From Cokeromyces recurvatus (taxonomy: Eukaryota > Mucoromycota > Mucoromycetes > Mucorales > Mucoraceae): 64,000 nt of DNA. Where the stretch lies: positions 1,457,501 through 1,521,500 of the forward strand of contig NW_026251387.1 of the NCBI RefSeq assembly GCF_025118155.1, given 5' to 3'. Both the position numbers and the translations under genes were made by a program. Position 1 is the stretch's first letter, and each line of letters opens with the position of its first letter. Shown piece after piece: positions 25,465 to 35,265 of this stretch. The notes under the pieces were generated by a model that was given only the letters and a program-made list of their open reading frames with translations, searched no databases and was not told where the DNA came from.

Positions 25465-25639
25465 TGTACTTCAATGTGGTTGAATCAAATGATCAAAAGA
25501 ACCCATCAACGGTACAAGAAAAATATTGGGATGACCTAGTCAAAGAATTTCTTCTGTTTCCGTGAGGAATTACCTGGACTGCCACCAGAACGTGAAGTTG
25601 TACATGTTATCAACACTGGTAATGCCTCACCGGTTAGTC

Positions 25640-26740
25640 GTCCACCATTAAAATGAGTCCCGCTGAATTGGATGAACTACAACGCCAAATCAAAGAACTA
25701 CTAAATTAGGATTGATTCGTCCTAGTGCGTCTCCATGGGGTGCTCCTGTTTTGTTTGTGAAGAAAAAGAATGGTGAAATGAGAATGTGCATTGACTATAG
25801 GGCTCTAAATAAGGTCACCGTGAGAAACAATCATCCCTTACCTAGAATTGATGAGTGCTTGGATCGAGTAAAAGGTGCTTCTTATTTTACTAGTCTTGAT
25901 CTCAAATCTGGATATCACCAAGTCAGAATTAGACCCGAGGATATACCAAAGACAGCTTTCAACACCCGTTATGGACAATTTGAATTTTTAGTTTACCTTT
26001 TGGACTGACAAATGCCCACCAACATTCCAAAGTCTAATGAACAAAGTTCTGGTGATTGTCTGGATAAATTTGCATTAGTCTACCTTGATGACATATTGAT
26101 TTTTAGTAAGACGGAAGAACAACATAAACAACATGTTCGACACGTTTTGAATTTACTGAAGGAGGCCAATCTAATTGCAAATTTGAAAAATGTGAATTTG
26201 GTAAAAGAGACTTGATTTTCGTTGGATTCAAGATACTCCAGAAGGAATCTTACCTAGTCCCCAGAAGACTGAAGTCATTCGTAACTTCCCTCGTCCAACA
26301 AATGTCAGGAAGTTCGACATTCATAGGTCTTGCCCAATACTATCGAAGATTTATTCCAACTTGCTTCTATTGCTTCACCGTTGACGGACTTAACTAGAGG
26401 TACGGTGCCAAAAACGTGCAATCATATGGACTACTGAATGCAAGAAAGCTTTGATAACTAAAATTGTTACTAACATCTGCTCCGTTTTACGACTGCCTGA
26501 TATGGATAAACCATATAGAATTGAAACGATGCATCGGATTTGGATGTGGTGCTGTACTCTACAACCAGATGATCAACACCGCCATTATGGCATCCTATTG
26601 CATATGAATCAAGAAGTTTCTGCTGCTGAAAGGAAATATGCTGTACAAGAACGAGAATGTTAGGAATATTGCATGCACTCAGAAGCTGGCGATGCTTTAT
26701 TGATGGATGTAAAGGAGGGTACAAGATACTAACTGACATT
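25640..26740 (+). pseudogene. Ty3/gypsy reverse transcriptase and RNase H, broken by several frameshifts
   Basis: Reverse-transcriptase motifs are easy to follow across frames: [20 protein letters not shown], the DYRALN box, [10 protein letters not shown], and the catalytic YLDD box ([13 protein letters not shown]) near 26085. The frame changes at least near 26008 and 26210. RNase H remains follow (SAAERKYAVQERE). The density of indels shows this copy is dead. Confidence 0.85.
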
Positions 26741-27249
26741 TGCCTTTATGTTACTATCGATCTCAAGAACGACCATCTCCTCGTTAACAAGGTGGATGAA
26801 TGAACTGGAGTTGTATGCGCCTGACATCGAGTACAAGCCAGGAAGGAAAATAACGTACCAGATATCTTGTCAAGAATAGGTGGACCAAATACCTCTTGTG
26901 CTACTACTTCGTTCGAACCGGATTATTATATGCTACATGGAATATAAGAAATGCTTCAGTATCAATCCAAAATGACTGGCCTTATTTACACTAACCTGGA
27001 TAGAGTAAAATCGAATGACTTACGAAATATCTAGAAGATAAAAAGATAATTTCATCATCCGTGATAAAAGGTCTTCGTAAGGTGATCACTGATACGGAGA
27101 AAAATATAATACAAGCTGTCCCTTTCTGCCATTTGCTAACCGAGCCGATACAGTTGCCAGATATCATGAAACATATGGCACGCAGGTTTCAAAACTATGC
27201 TTAAGTGTTTACTCCTCGTTTTGGTGGCCACAATGAAGAAGGACTTGAA

Positions 27250-28904
27250 GAATGGTTAAAAACATGCCCACTTGCCAAGTAATAGTCGCCAGGAAAATAC
27301 ACCACGATTATGCATCCTTTAAAAGTACCCTCTGCTTTGATCGTTGGCATATCGATTTTATTGGCGAATTCCCACTACACTAAATAAAAACAAATGGTTA
27401 ATCGTTGCTGTGGATTACGCTACAACTGGCCAGTTGCTAGAGCAGTACCAGAGCTACTAAAGAGGCTGTCGCAGACTTTATATATGAAGAAATCATGATG
27501 AGGCATGGTTGTCCATCCGAAATCTTAACGGATCGAGGAGCTAACTTTAATTCGGCTTTGGTAAATGCATACTTAAAACGAGTGGGGACTCAACACAAAT
27601 TAACTTCAGCGTATCATCCACGTACAAATGCGAAGGTTGAACGATTCAATGGTGTTTTAAAAAGTATGTTACGTAAATATGTAAATGGTGCACTTCATCG
27701 ATGGGATGAATTTGTGAATGCCGCGCTTTGGGCCGCTCGAATTCGTGTACATTCCACAACAGGTTATAGTCCCTTCTATTTAACGTATGGTCGTGAACCA
27801 AGATTACCTGGTGACACATTAATTCCGTATATCGACAAGGACACTTTCAAAGACCCTAGGACAGTAGCTGACTATACCTCTAGAGAATTAACTAATTTGG
27901 GACAACACCGCGCAGCTGCAGAATTCAAAATGAAAGCTATGGCAGAGCAAGATAAAGAAAAATGGGATGCACACATTAGAAAAACTTCTTTTGAAATAGG
28001 TGACAAAGTCCTACTTACTCATGAAGGTCGCTTCACTCTTGAACCTACGTTCAAAGGCCCTTATATCGTGGTAGAATCATTTCCCGAGTTCGGAACTTAT
28101 CGTTTACAAACATTAGCTGGTGAGCCGTTGCAGTCGTTAGTTCATGTCGATCGCCTAAAAGCCGCTCATGGTACTACACCTATAGCCCCTTGGTACGATC
28201 CCGTTGCTGCACGTTCAGAATGGAGAACAGTAATGCATAATGCTGGTATCGCAGGCACAGTTCCAACTCTTCCTACGGATATAGAAGCTGAAACAGCAGA
28301 CATTACTATTGATACAGTTGATCCCGTTAGTTCCCCCACTGATATTCATACCACCGACGAGACGTTGCATCCATCACAAACAGAAGTATCTTCAACCAGC
28401 CCCCCCATGTATAATGACCAGAGCACCATGACTTCAACAATATCTTCTTTTGTAAATGATGACAAAATTGAACCTTGTGATGAAGATCTACATTTTGAAC
28501 AAGATATTCCTCTTCTACAAGAATCAAACGATAATTCGCTTCCCGAGCCGGACATTCACCCTGAAGACACCCCAATCACGGTTGAAACTTCCATTGAAAC
28601 CTTTGATGTTGACATTGAGGATAATCCTTGCATTGATAGTGCCGCTGACTCTCTTGCCAACAGCCCAGTTCTAAGTGCTCGAGGACGATCACCAAACAAG
28701 GAGGGGGGTAATGTCCAGTTCATTAGCAACGAAGTAGATACGCAGCCAATAGAAGTGGAATATAATCTGCCGTTCAGAATAAATAGACTGAATAAGAGAA
28801 GATTTAAACCATCAGTAAAGGAGTCCGACGTGAGAAAGAAGAAGTCGAAGTTATGCATGATTTGTGAAGATAGAAAACGTCGGCATAATCAATTGACAAC
28901 ATGA
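27250..28904 (+). pseudogene. Ty3/gypsy integrase with a C-terminal tail running into the 3' LTR
   Basis: The zinc-binding part and the first catalytic Asp (VAVDYAT, near 27410) are in broken frames. From 27495 a 469-codon open frame carries the other two catalytic residues (LTDRGANFNS and NAKVERFNG), then the family C-terminal module (GDKVLLTHEGRFTLEPTFKG; LVHVDRLKAAHG). A long acidic Ser/Thr/Pro-rich tail follows and enters the 3' LTR, ending in a basic stretch with Cys-x2-Cys (KLCMICEDRKRRHNQL). Confidence 0.88.
28697..28711 (+). promoter_or_regulatory. Polypurine tract of the Ty3/gypsy element
   Basis: AAACAAGGAGGGGGG lies immediately before the 3' LTR start and is followed by TAA and TGTCC. 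This is the expected place for the plus-strand primer. It lies inside the coding frame of the integrase tail. Confidence 0.7.
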
Positions 28905-29132
28905 GAAAATCAAGAAGACAACACTTATGCATCTTTACTACAATCACGATTTTCCCTGTTGTCATATAAACTTTATTTTGTAGCAAAATTAATATAAATA
29001 TCGAAAAATAATTGATTTTAAATAAAGACAATCAATAAATATTATAAAAACTTAATTATATTCTTTGTTATTTTTTGTTTAATACCGTCTAAAGTTTTAC
29101 TCTTTTGTATCTCAAGAAGTCAAGAAACGACA
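28712..29132 (+). repeat. 3' LTR of the Ty3/gypsy element (421 bp)
   Basis: Starts TGTCCAGTTCATT and ends GAAACGACA. It is uninterrupted and was used to define the split 5' LTR. A diverged relative is at 29895-30322. The first ~190 bp are also protein-coding as the integrase tail. Confidence 0.9.
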
Positions 29133-29803
29133 TTTTGACAAGTGGTATAAAAATATAAAATTTGCACACAAAAAATTTAGTTAACAGTCACGTGATATAC
29201 CGGACAAGTCCGGCAATTCAATTTATTTCATTTTAATTTACCCTTCTTTAATATTTCCTTTTATATAATATCATTTTTTTTATTTAAGTATCATTTTTTA
29301 ATATAATGGAATAAAATCAAGCTTTTTACTTTGCTTTAAATTTTTATCAAGTTGTTTAATTGTAATTTGATTAATTGAACTGAAACGACAATACAGAAGA
29401 TTGTCAATTAAATATAGAAACAGTAACAGAAAGAAATATCAATTCATTAACGACGACATAAAGAACAAAAGCAATATTCAACTTACATTTATACCTTTGT
29501 CTCAGTATAAAAGTAACTAGAAGAAACATTAGCTTCACAAAAAAAAAATAAAAGAAAAGGATTCTACTGTTAAGCACCACGAACATATCAGTTTGACGCA
29601 GTGTATAATAATTATAAGATGGCAATTATATAAAAGGCAGTCACGTGACCTATGACTACTTTTTCGATATGTTTTTTTTATAATTATTATAAATATTTTA
29701 TTTTTCTTAAATCTTTAATAAAGAGAGCTTTTCTTTTGATACGGTTGAGAAGAATTTTTTCAAAAAATTAAAAAATTACCAATGAGCACATTTAGGTTAA
29801 TTC
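29133..29803. other. Flanking DNA between the Ty3/gypsy element and the next TIR element
   Basis: AT-rich sequence with no supported gene. Two copies of GTCACGTGA-like words occur near 29187 and 29642. The region may be older mobile DNA but shows no clear ends. Confidence 0.4.
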
Positions 29804-30413
29804 CCCATATACCGCCGTCGGACTTGGAAAAATAGAATTTCCTTTTATTGTAATACCACTAGTAGTGATAACCTACAGCTAAAATATGTTGGATTGTCCA
29901 GTCTATTAGGAACGAAGTAGAGAACCAACAAATAGAAGTAGAGTACAATCTATCGTTTAGAATTAATAGGCAAAATAAAAGAAGATTTAAGCCGATAGTA
30001 AAGGATTCGGACGTGAGAAGAAAGAAGTCAAAATTATGCATAATTTGTGAAAATAAAAGACGTCGGCATAATTAGTTGACAACATGAGAAAATCAAGAAG
30101 ACAACACTTATGCATCTTTACTATAATCAATAATCACGATTTTCCCTGTTGTCACATAAACTTTATTGTTGTAGCAAATTTAATATAAATATCGAGAAAA
30201 TATTAATTTTGAATAAAGAAAACCATTAAATATTATAAAAAGTTAATTATATTCTTTGTCATTTTTGTTTAATACTATCTGAAATTTTACTCTTTCGTAC
30301 CTCAAGAAGTCAAGAAACGTCAAAGTCAGTATTTTTTCACTAGTAATATATTAGAGAGCCATTCCCGTAAAATAAAATTGCATTTTTCAAAGTCCGACGG
30401 CGGTATATGGGGA
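29804..30413. mobile_element. 610-bp TIR element carrying a solo LTR
   Basis: The ends are inverted repeats of about 25 bp beginning CCCCATATACCGCCGTCGGA, with one or two differences. Between them are about 90 bp of non-LTR sequence on each side and a diverged solo LTR at 29895-30322. No transposase is present, so the element is non-autonomous. Its right end sits against the cut reverse transcriptase of the DIRS fragment. I see no convincing target duplication. Confidence 0.7.
29895..30322 (+). repeat. Diverged solo LTR related to the Ty3/gypsy element
   Basis: About 428 bp starting TGTCCAGTC and ending GAAACGTCA, alignable along its whole length with the LTR at 28712-29132. It has many substitutions, small indels such as an extra TCAATAA near 30128, and a stop within the shared coding tail. 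It is older than the element next to it. No internal domain is present, so it is a solo LTR. Confidence 0.85.
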
Positions 30414-32538
30414 AGGATCCACTTTCGAGAGGCTGAGTGAACTAGTACATGGAGGAATGCATCCTGTAGGTCGATAGAAGTAAGGTAATCTTGCGGTTGG
30501 ATCATTTTGCAAACGAGTTGAATAGTTTCCATTTTGAATGGTCTTCGTGGTACGTACTGATTTAGTGGTCGTAGATTGAGTACGGGACGAAGGTCGCCGG
30601 TCTTCTTGGGTACGATGAAGAGATGGGAAAGGAAACCGGGACCATGGGTTTTCTCTATCGCTTTCTTCTCTAGTAATGATAAGATCTCGGTCTCGATTGC
30701 TGTTCGTGCTTGTGATGTTATTGCTGTTGGAAACTTGATTGAAGAAGTGGATCGGTAGTAAAGTGGATTCGAAATCCGTTTTGAATGATATCGAGAATCC
30801 ATTGGTTGTTTGTTATCTTTGTCCATGCGTCTTGATAATATTGAAGACGTCCGCCAACAGGTCGAGGTTTTAGCGTTTCTGAAAACCCCGAGAGTTGTGA
30901 GAAGAAGAGTTTGAAGCACGAGGAGCAGAAGGTGTGGTAGGTCTTGAAGTGGTACCAGATAAATTAGATTTGTCAGAAGACTTGGAGAAGTGGTCTTCGG
31001 ATTGGACAGTAGTGGATCTTGGACTACTGTTAGAACGTTTTCCCTTTTTCTTTCAGGAAGTACGACCTTTGGATTGAGCATCTTGAATGGCTTTGGAGAG
31101 CTTGGACTGTTCGAAAATGCGTGTCGTATCCAACAAAGCGTCTTCATCATCTGAGTTGGCTGCAAGTGGGGCCGTTGGCAAGCCGGCATCTCGACAAATG
31201 TTATCAATACGAAGTTGAGTGATGTGAGAGGCAACATCAGACAGTAAGCTGTGAATCGTACGAATAAAACTCGTAGAATCAGCAATAGTTGGAGTATGTC
31301 CTTGGGCAAGATTATGTGCCATAAGGTCAATCGGTCAAGTGAGTCCAGACAGGCGATATTGTACGTCGGCAAGCTGTTGATCAAACTTGCGAGTAAGTGT
31401 TCTAGTGTTGATAAGACAAAGATAACAAAAGAATAAGACAGAATAAATCTGTGAAAACTTTGTATAAAACTTTTATTATCAAAATGAAAATTAAAAATTA
31501 AAAAATGAAAAAACTGAGTTTTCAAAAGATGAGTGCAAAATGGATCCTTATTTATATCTTGTGGAGAACGGGTTACTTCGAGACAGGAACAGAGTGAAGA
31601 TATCTTGAAAGAAGAATATTTCCCATAGAATAATTAAAATTATTGTGTTAGAGCTCTAGTCTTTGCCCTGACTGAGAATTAATCTCAGTTAACTCTAATA
31701 AACATTAAATTATTGGTGCTTGATTTAGCCGGTTATTTTTCTTGAAACAAAATAATAAAATCTCGTTTTTTCATACTTGTGAATGATATAGGAAAGACAC
31801 TTTTGATATATAGATTTATATTCTAACCAGCTTCTTTATGTTATATTCATTCCTCAATGTACTACTTAAATGAATTTCATTATATTATATAGTGTATTCA
31901 ATTAGAATAGAGTTCTCATAGATAGTATATGATTATATTTATAAGTTAGTATTTTAGACAACATTAAATAATAATGCATATATATAATTAATAGGTATAA
32001 TCTATAATTCATATATCTTTATCATTAATAACTCCTTACACTATGTTTTTCTTATCATTATTTTGTAGAGTTAGTATTTATTATAACATTATTTTTTCTC
32101 ATCACAAGAATGTCTTATAAACTGAAATCAAATAATATTGTATGCATAAAGTGTATAACTAATAATTATAATATCATCCGGTTCTTCATGACTCTGATTT
32201 GTACATTATAAGATATTATGTAATACATCATTATATACACAACATCTAGCATTGACAGAACGTTGTAAAACAGGTGCACGATAACGTCGGTCCGAGTTGG
32301 AAGGACAGAGATTGAGGAATTTGCGACAGTCGGCTTCTGACAGAGGTGATCTAAAGAAATCAGCAGCTGCGTCAGAAAGAACATCATAGAATTCATCGTA
32401 AGGTTGCAGATCAACTGTAGTTGGTCGTGGAGTAAGGTAGGGATCCACATGGGCTGCTACAGGTGCTGAATGTTGCTGCTGCAATAACGTCTCCAGGTTT
32501 TGAAGGCGTCGTAATAATTCGTCGTGCTCATTGGACAT
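30414..32538 (-). pseudogene. DIRS-type retrotransposon fragment (gag and N-terminal reverse transcriptase)
   Basis: On the minus strand the gag-like frame starts at 32538 (MSNEHDELLRRLQNLE) and continues past a solo LTR insertion to a second gag part (31330-31050). Reverse transcriptase follows with DIRS-type signatures: WTKITNNQWIL, then LFIVPKKTGDLRPVLNLRPL and SIDLQDAFLHV. There are frame changes near 31050 and 30745 and an in-frame stop near 31336. The sequence stops at 30414, where the TIR element begins, so the catalytic core after DAFLHV, RNase H and tyrosine recombinase are missing. No intact product is possible. Confidence 0.82.
31406..32244. repeat. 839-bp solo LTR with perfect TCTAG target duplication
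   Basis: The insertion starts TGTTG and ends CAACA, and is flanked on both sides by TCTAG (31401-31405 and 32245-32249). Removing it with one TCTAG joins the two gag parts in frame (SVNAR/TLTRKFDQQL). The short perfect terminal inverted bases and 5-bp duplication are those of an LTR, probably Ty1/copia type because of the TGTTG...CAACA ends. No internal element remains. Confidence 0.88.
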
Positions 32539-32695
32539 AGATCTATTAAGTAATTCGAATGGTTGAGTACAGAAATTGCGAAAGAAAAATTGATAATTAT
32601 ATAACTATAATTATTTTTTTATTTTATGATATATTTTCGATAAATAAAGGAAAAATTGGTAACACAGTCAGAGTCTCCGACTCAGGACCAATAAT

Positions 32696-32978
32696 TCGAA
32701 TATACGATATTGTCGTTTTGCACATACGATATTGCCGTTTTGCACATACGATATTGCCGTTTAGAACATACGATATTGCCGTTTTGAACGTACGATATTA
32801 CCGTTATTGCCGTTTAGAATATACGATATTGCCGTTATTACCGTTTTGCACATACGATATTGCCGTTTAGAACATACGATATTGCCGTTTTGCACATACG
32901 ATATTGCCGTTTAGAACATACGATATTGCCGTTATTGCCGTTATTGCCGTTATTGCCGTTATTGTCGTTATTACCGTT
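32696..32978. repeat. Minisatellite of ATACGATATTGCCGTTT-type units
   Basis: About ten copies of a 20-22-bp unit (ACATACGATATTGCCGTTTT and variants with TTTAGA), followed by several 9-bp TTATTGCCG units. The same two unit types occur inside both arms of the inverted repeat. Spacing is tandem and variable, so this is a minisatellite. Confidence 0.9.
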
Positions 32979-33097
32979 GGATGCTATTGCAAATAACCCC
33001 GTCGGAGTTTCAATTTTCCAATTTCCTTTTTTGGAAATTGACTACGCACACCACATTTGTATGTTATATGGCGGAAGACTAAAAAATAATAAATGTT

Positions 33098-33172
33098 AAA
33101 ATGTATAAGTGGCTAGTAATCGCGTTCTCAATCTGCTGGAGCAAGTTCGAATCCTTTTTGCCTCAATTTTTT
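33098..33172 (+). pseudogene. Degenerate tRNA-like sequence near the outer end of the left TIR element
   Basis: A near-perfect B box (AGTTCGAATCC) at 33144-33154 follows a D-loop-like AAGTGGCTAGTAATCGC at the right spacing for an A box. T-runs that could end Pol III transcription follow at 33155 and 33168. The acceptor stem does not pair, so it is not a working tRNA. An inverted copy lies at 39452-39526. Confidence 0.55.
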
Positions 33173-34441
33173 GTCCCCTTAATATATTAGTTTTTTTTCA
33201 TAAATGCCTATATAAATGTGGGGAGTTGTTTTTATTTAACAGTTTTAGGTAATTTTATTATTTTTTTTTCTTCTCTTTTTGGTTTTTTGTATTGATTGCT
33301 TATTCTGTCGGGTTCTACGGTTCTTAATTTTATTATATTTATATGACGTTTGAAATGTTATGATAATATTTGGGGAGGTGTGCCAAGTGTGTAAAAAAAG
33401 TTAGCTTTGCCTGTGTAAGCGAGAATTCTGCTTGTCTAAGTTTATTAGTGAAAGACGGTTTGTATTTTACTAGTAAAATATAATAAAATAGAGATAAAAT
33501 ATAATTAATAAAATAAAACAAAAAAAATGAGATAGATAAAGCACATTAAAACCTATTAATAAATTCTAGCAAGGTAAACATAAGTTAGAAAAGTGTATTA
33601 AACTGAATTACACAAAATAAAGGTTAATAAGTTAAGCATATTTAAAACTTTTGTAAGATGATGAGTAATAATAAGATAAGATAAAAATATAACAATTTGT
33701 ATTTGATAATATAATTATAGAACTAGAATAATTATTTAATTATTATAATTTCAAAAATCATTACAGGTATATACATATCTTTTGTAAATTTAATCTAATA
33801 TTCTTACTAATTCACGTACTTTGAGTAAATTCAATTAATGTGCCTAGTTGTATTTCCCCTGTTTGATTTTTAAAGTTATTTTTTTAAAAATGTTTAATCA
33901 AAAATATATTTTTACATGTAGGGCTTATATTAGTTGTTTTTTCCATACAAGAGTATATATTTAATATATATACAGACAGAGTTATTATTGAAGTGTGCTG
34001 TATGATCTATTACGATTATTTATTTTATTCAATTAAGTTACAAATCATACAATCATGGGAAGGCCAATAGATATTATAATTTTTATTTATATATTCAATT
34101 TAGAATAAAAAATAAAGCCAGTTTATAGCTGTTACTAGATTTTCAGAAGTTTTGAACCTTTATTATAAATCAAACAGTAATATAAAACTAAATAAACTAA
34201 ATTACTCTATAACTTATATTAAAATATATCATTATTATTCAAAAGCTTTAAGTTGTTTTAATTGGCATTTAAATGCATTATAAATGAAAAAAACAGATAG
34301 TTTAATAATAATGAATTTATATATACCTATAATGAACAATATTGAACCAAAACAACGGGTAAAAACCATTAAAATAAACATATAACATATGAAAATATAA
34401 TTTCGACGCTAAGCGCACCTCAAAAAAATAAAAAATAAAAA

Positions 34442-34512
34442 GAGTCGATCAGGATTCGAACCTGCGTCTCCACGTTGCCAGCGTGATACTTAACCACGCA
34501 GACAACCGCGCA
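34442..34512 (-). pseudogene. tRNA-like sequence near the inner end of the left TIR element
   Basis: On the minus strand the anticodon arm TCACG-CTGGCAA-CGTGG and T arm CAGG-TTCGAAT-CCTG fold well, and GGTTCGAATCC is a perfect B box. GTGGTTAAGT resembles a D loop. The 5' acceptor strand does not pair with GATCGACTC. A T5 run follows at once, as a Pol III terminator would. The loop would read GGC (Ala) if it were functional, which I doubt. An inverted copy lies at 38112-38182. Confidence 0.65.
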
Positions 34513-34619
34513 TAATTTTCTCAGATATTTTAGAGAATAAACAAGAGGAGTACCGGCTTTTGGGCAATTTCCAAAAAAGGAAATTCGAAATTTCAAACTC
34601 CGACGGGTTATTTGCAATA

Positions 34620-34848
34620 TTAACCATTACCGTTATTACCGTTATTACCGTTATTGCCGTTATTGCCGTTATTGCCGTTATTGCCGTTATTGTCGTTATT
34701 GCCGTTTAGAACATACGATATTGCCGTTTAGAACATACGATATTGCCGTTTAGAACATACGATATTGCCGTTTTGAACATACGATATTACCGTTATTACC
34801 GTTTAGAATATACGATATTGTCGTTATTGCCGTTTGCCGGTTTAAATT
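34620..34848. repeat. Minisatellite in the left arm
   Basis: Nine-base TTATTGCCG/TTATTACCG units followed by GAACATACGATATTGCCGTT units, the same two kinds as at 32696-32978. An exact inverted copy is at 37776-38004. Confidence 0.9.
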
Positions 34849-35265
34849 TGAGTAATCCAAGTGGGCACTATTTTGAAACATCATACTCTTTTCGTGCGCT
34901 ATTCTTTAATGTGTAACGAAGCACATGATTTTAGGGAGGTGGGCATTTTGCATGTTTTTTATTTGTCTTGCGAAATGTTTCATATATGTATATAGTGCTA
35001 TAGGATTGGATTATAGTGAATGGTAGAAAGCTAATTGCTTTAGCTAGTTTTCATGTCTGTCATAGACAGTTAGTTAATGTGTCTCATGTAAAGGACGAAC
35101 TTGTATGCACATAAGAGATATTTGTGTAGGAATTAAAAATAACAAGCTAATACGCCAAATTAAGGAGTAAGGGGGAACGTGGGATATTTTTTTTATTTTA
35201 GTACGATGTTGCCGATATTGCCGTTTAAAATATACGTTTTTACTCTTGCCTTTTTCAACACAATA

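Larger units (their letters stand above)
20405..29132 (+). mobile_element. Decayed Ty3/gypsy LTR retrotransposon, interrupted in its 5' LTR
   Basis: The element runs from TGTCC at 20405 to GACA at 29132. The 5' LTR is split into 20405-20449 and 23226-23602 by a separate 2.8-kb insertion; the intact 3' LTR is 28712-29132 (421 bp). The internal order gag, protease, reverse transcriptase, RNase H, integrase is the Ty3/gypsy order. Both LTRs start TG and end CA, and TTTT flanks both ends, so a 4-bp target duplication is possible but low in complexity. The two LTRs are nearly identical where compared, although pol carries several frameshifts. It lies just upstream of tRNA-Phe, as expected of Ty3-like integration. 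Confidence 0.88.
32987..34617. mobile_element. 1631-bp TA-flanked TIR element, left copy
   Basis: Both ends carry TTGCAAATAACCC followed by GTCGGAGTTT in inverted orientation, with about 50 bp of similarity including AATTTCCTTTTTTGGAAATT. Each end is flanked by TA (32985-32986 and 34618-34619), as in Tc1/mariner-type insertion. Minisatellite of the same type lies outside both ends, so the element probably landed in a minisatellite. It encodes no long protein. Near each end is a tRNA-like sequence pointing inward. Confidence 0.78.
32979..35175. repeat. Left arm (2197 bp) of a giant inverted repeat
   Basis: This arm is the reverse complement of 37449-39645. Paired positions sum to 72624 at both ends and at each internal point I compared (33301, 33901, 34441, 34621, 34801), with no mismatch seen, so the arms lack net indels. 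The arm holds a TA-flanked TIR element (32987-34617), a minisatellite (34620-34848) and about 325 bp of other DNA. It diverges abruptly at both ends. Confidence 0.95.

Noticed and set aside
32696..32978. Regularly spaced repeats resembling a CRISPR array
   Set aside because: Units are tandem without unique spacers, vary from 9 to 22 bp and recur as a minisatellite; a fungal nuclear genome is not expected to carry CRISPR.
34442..34512. Functional tRNA-Ala(GGC)
   Set aside because: The acceptor stem does not pair, and it lies in a repeated mobile element in two copies.
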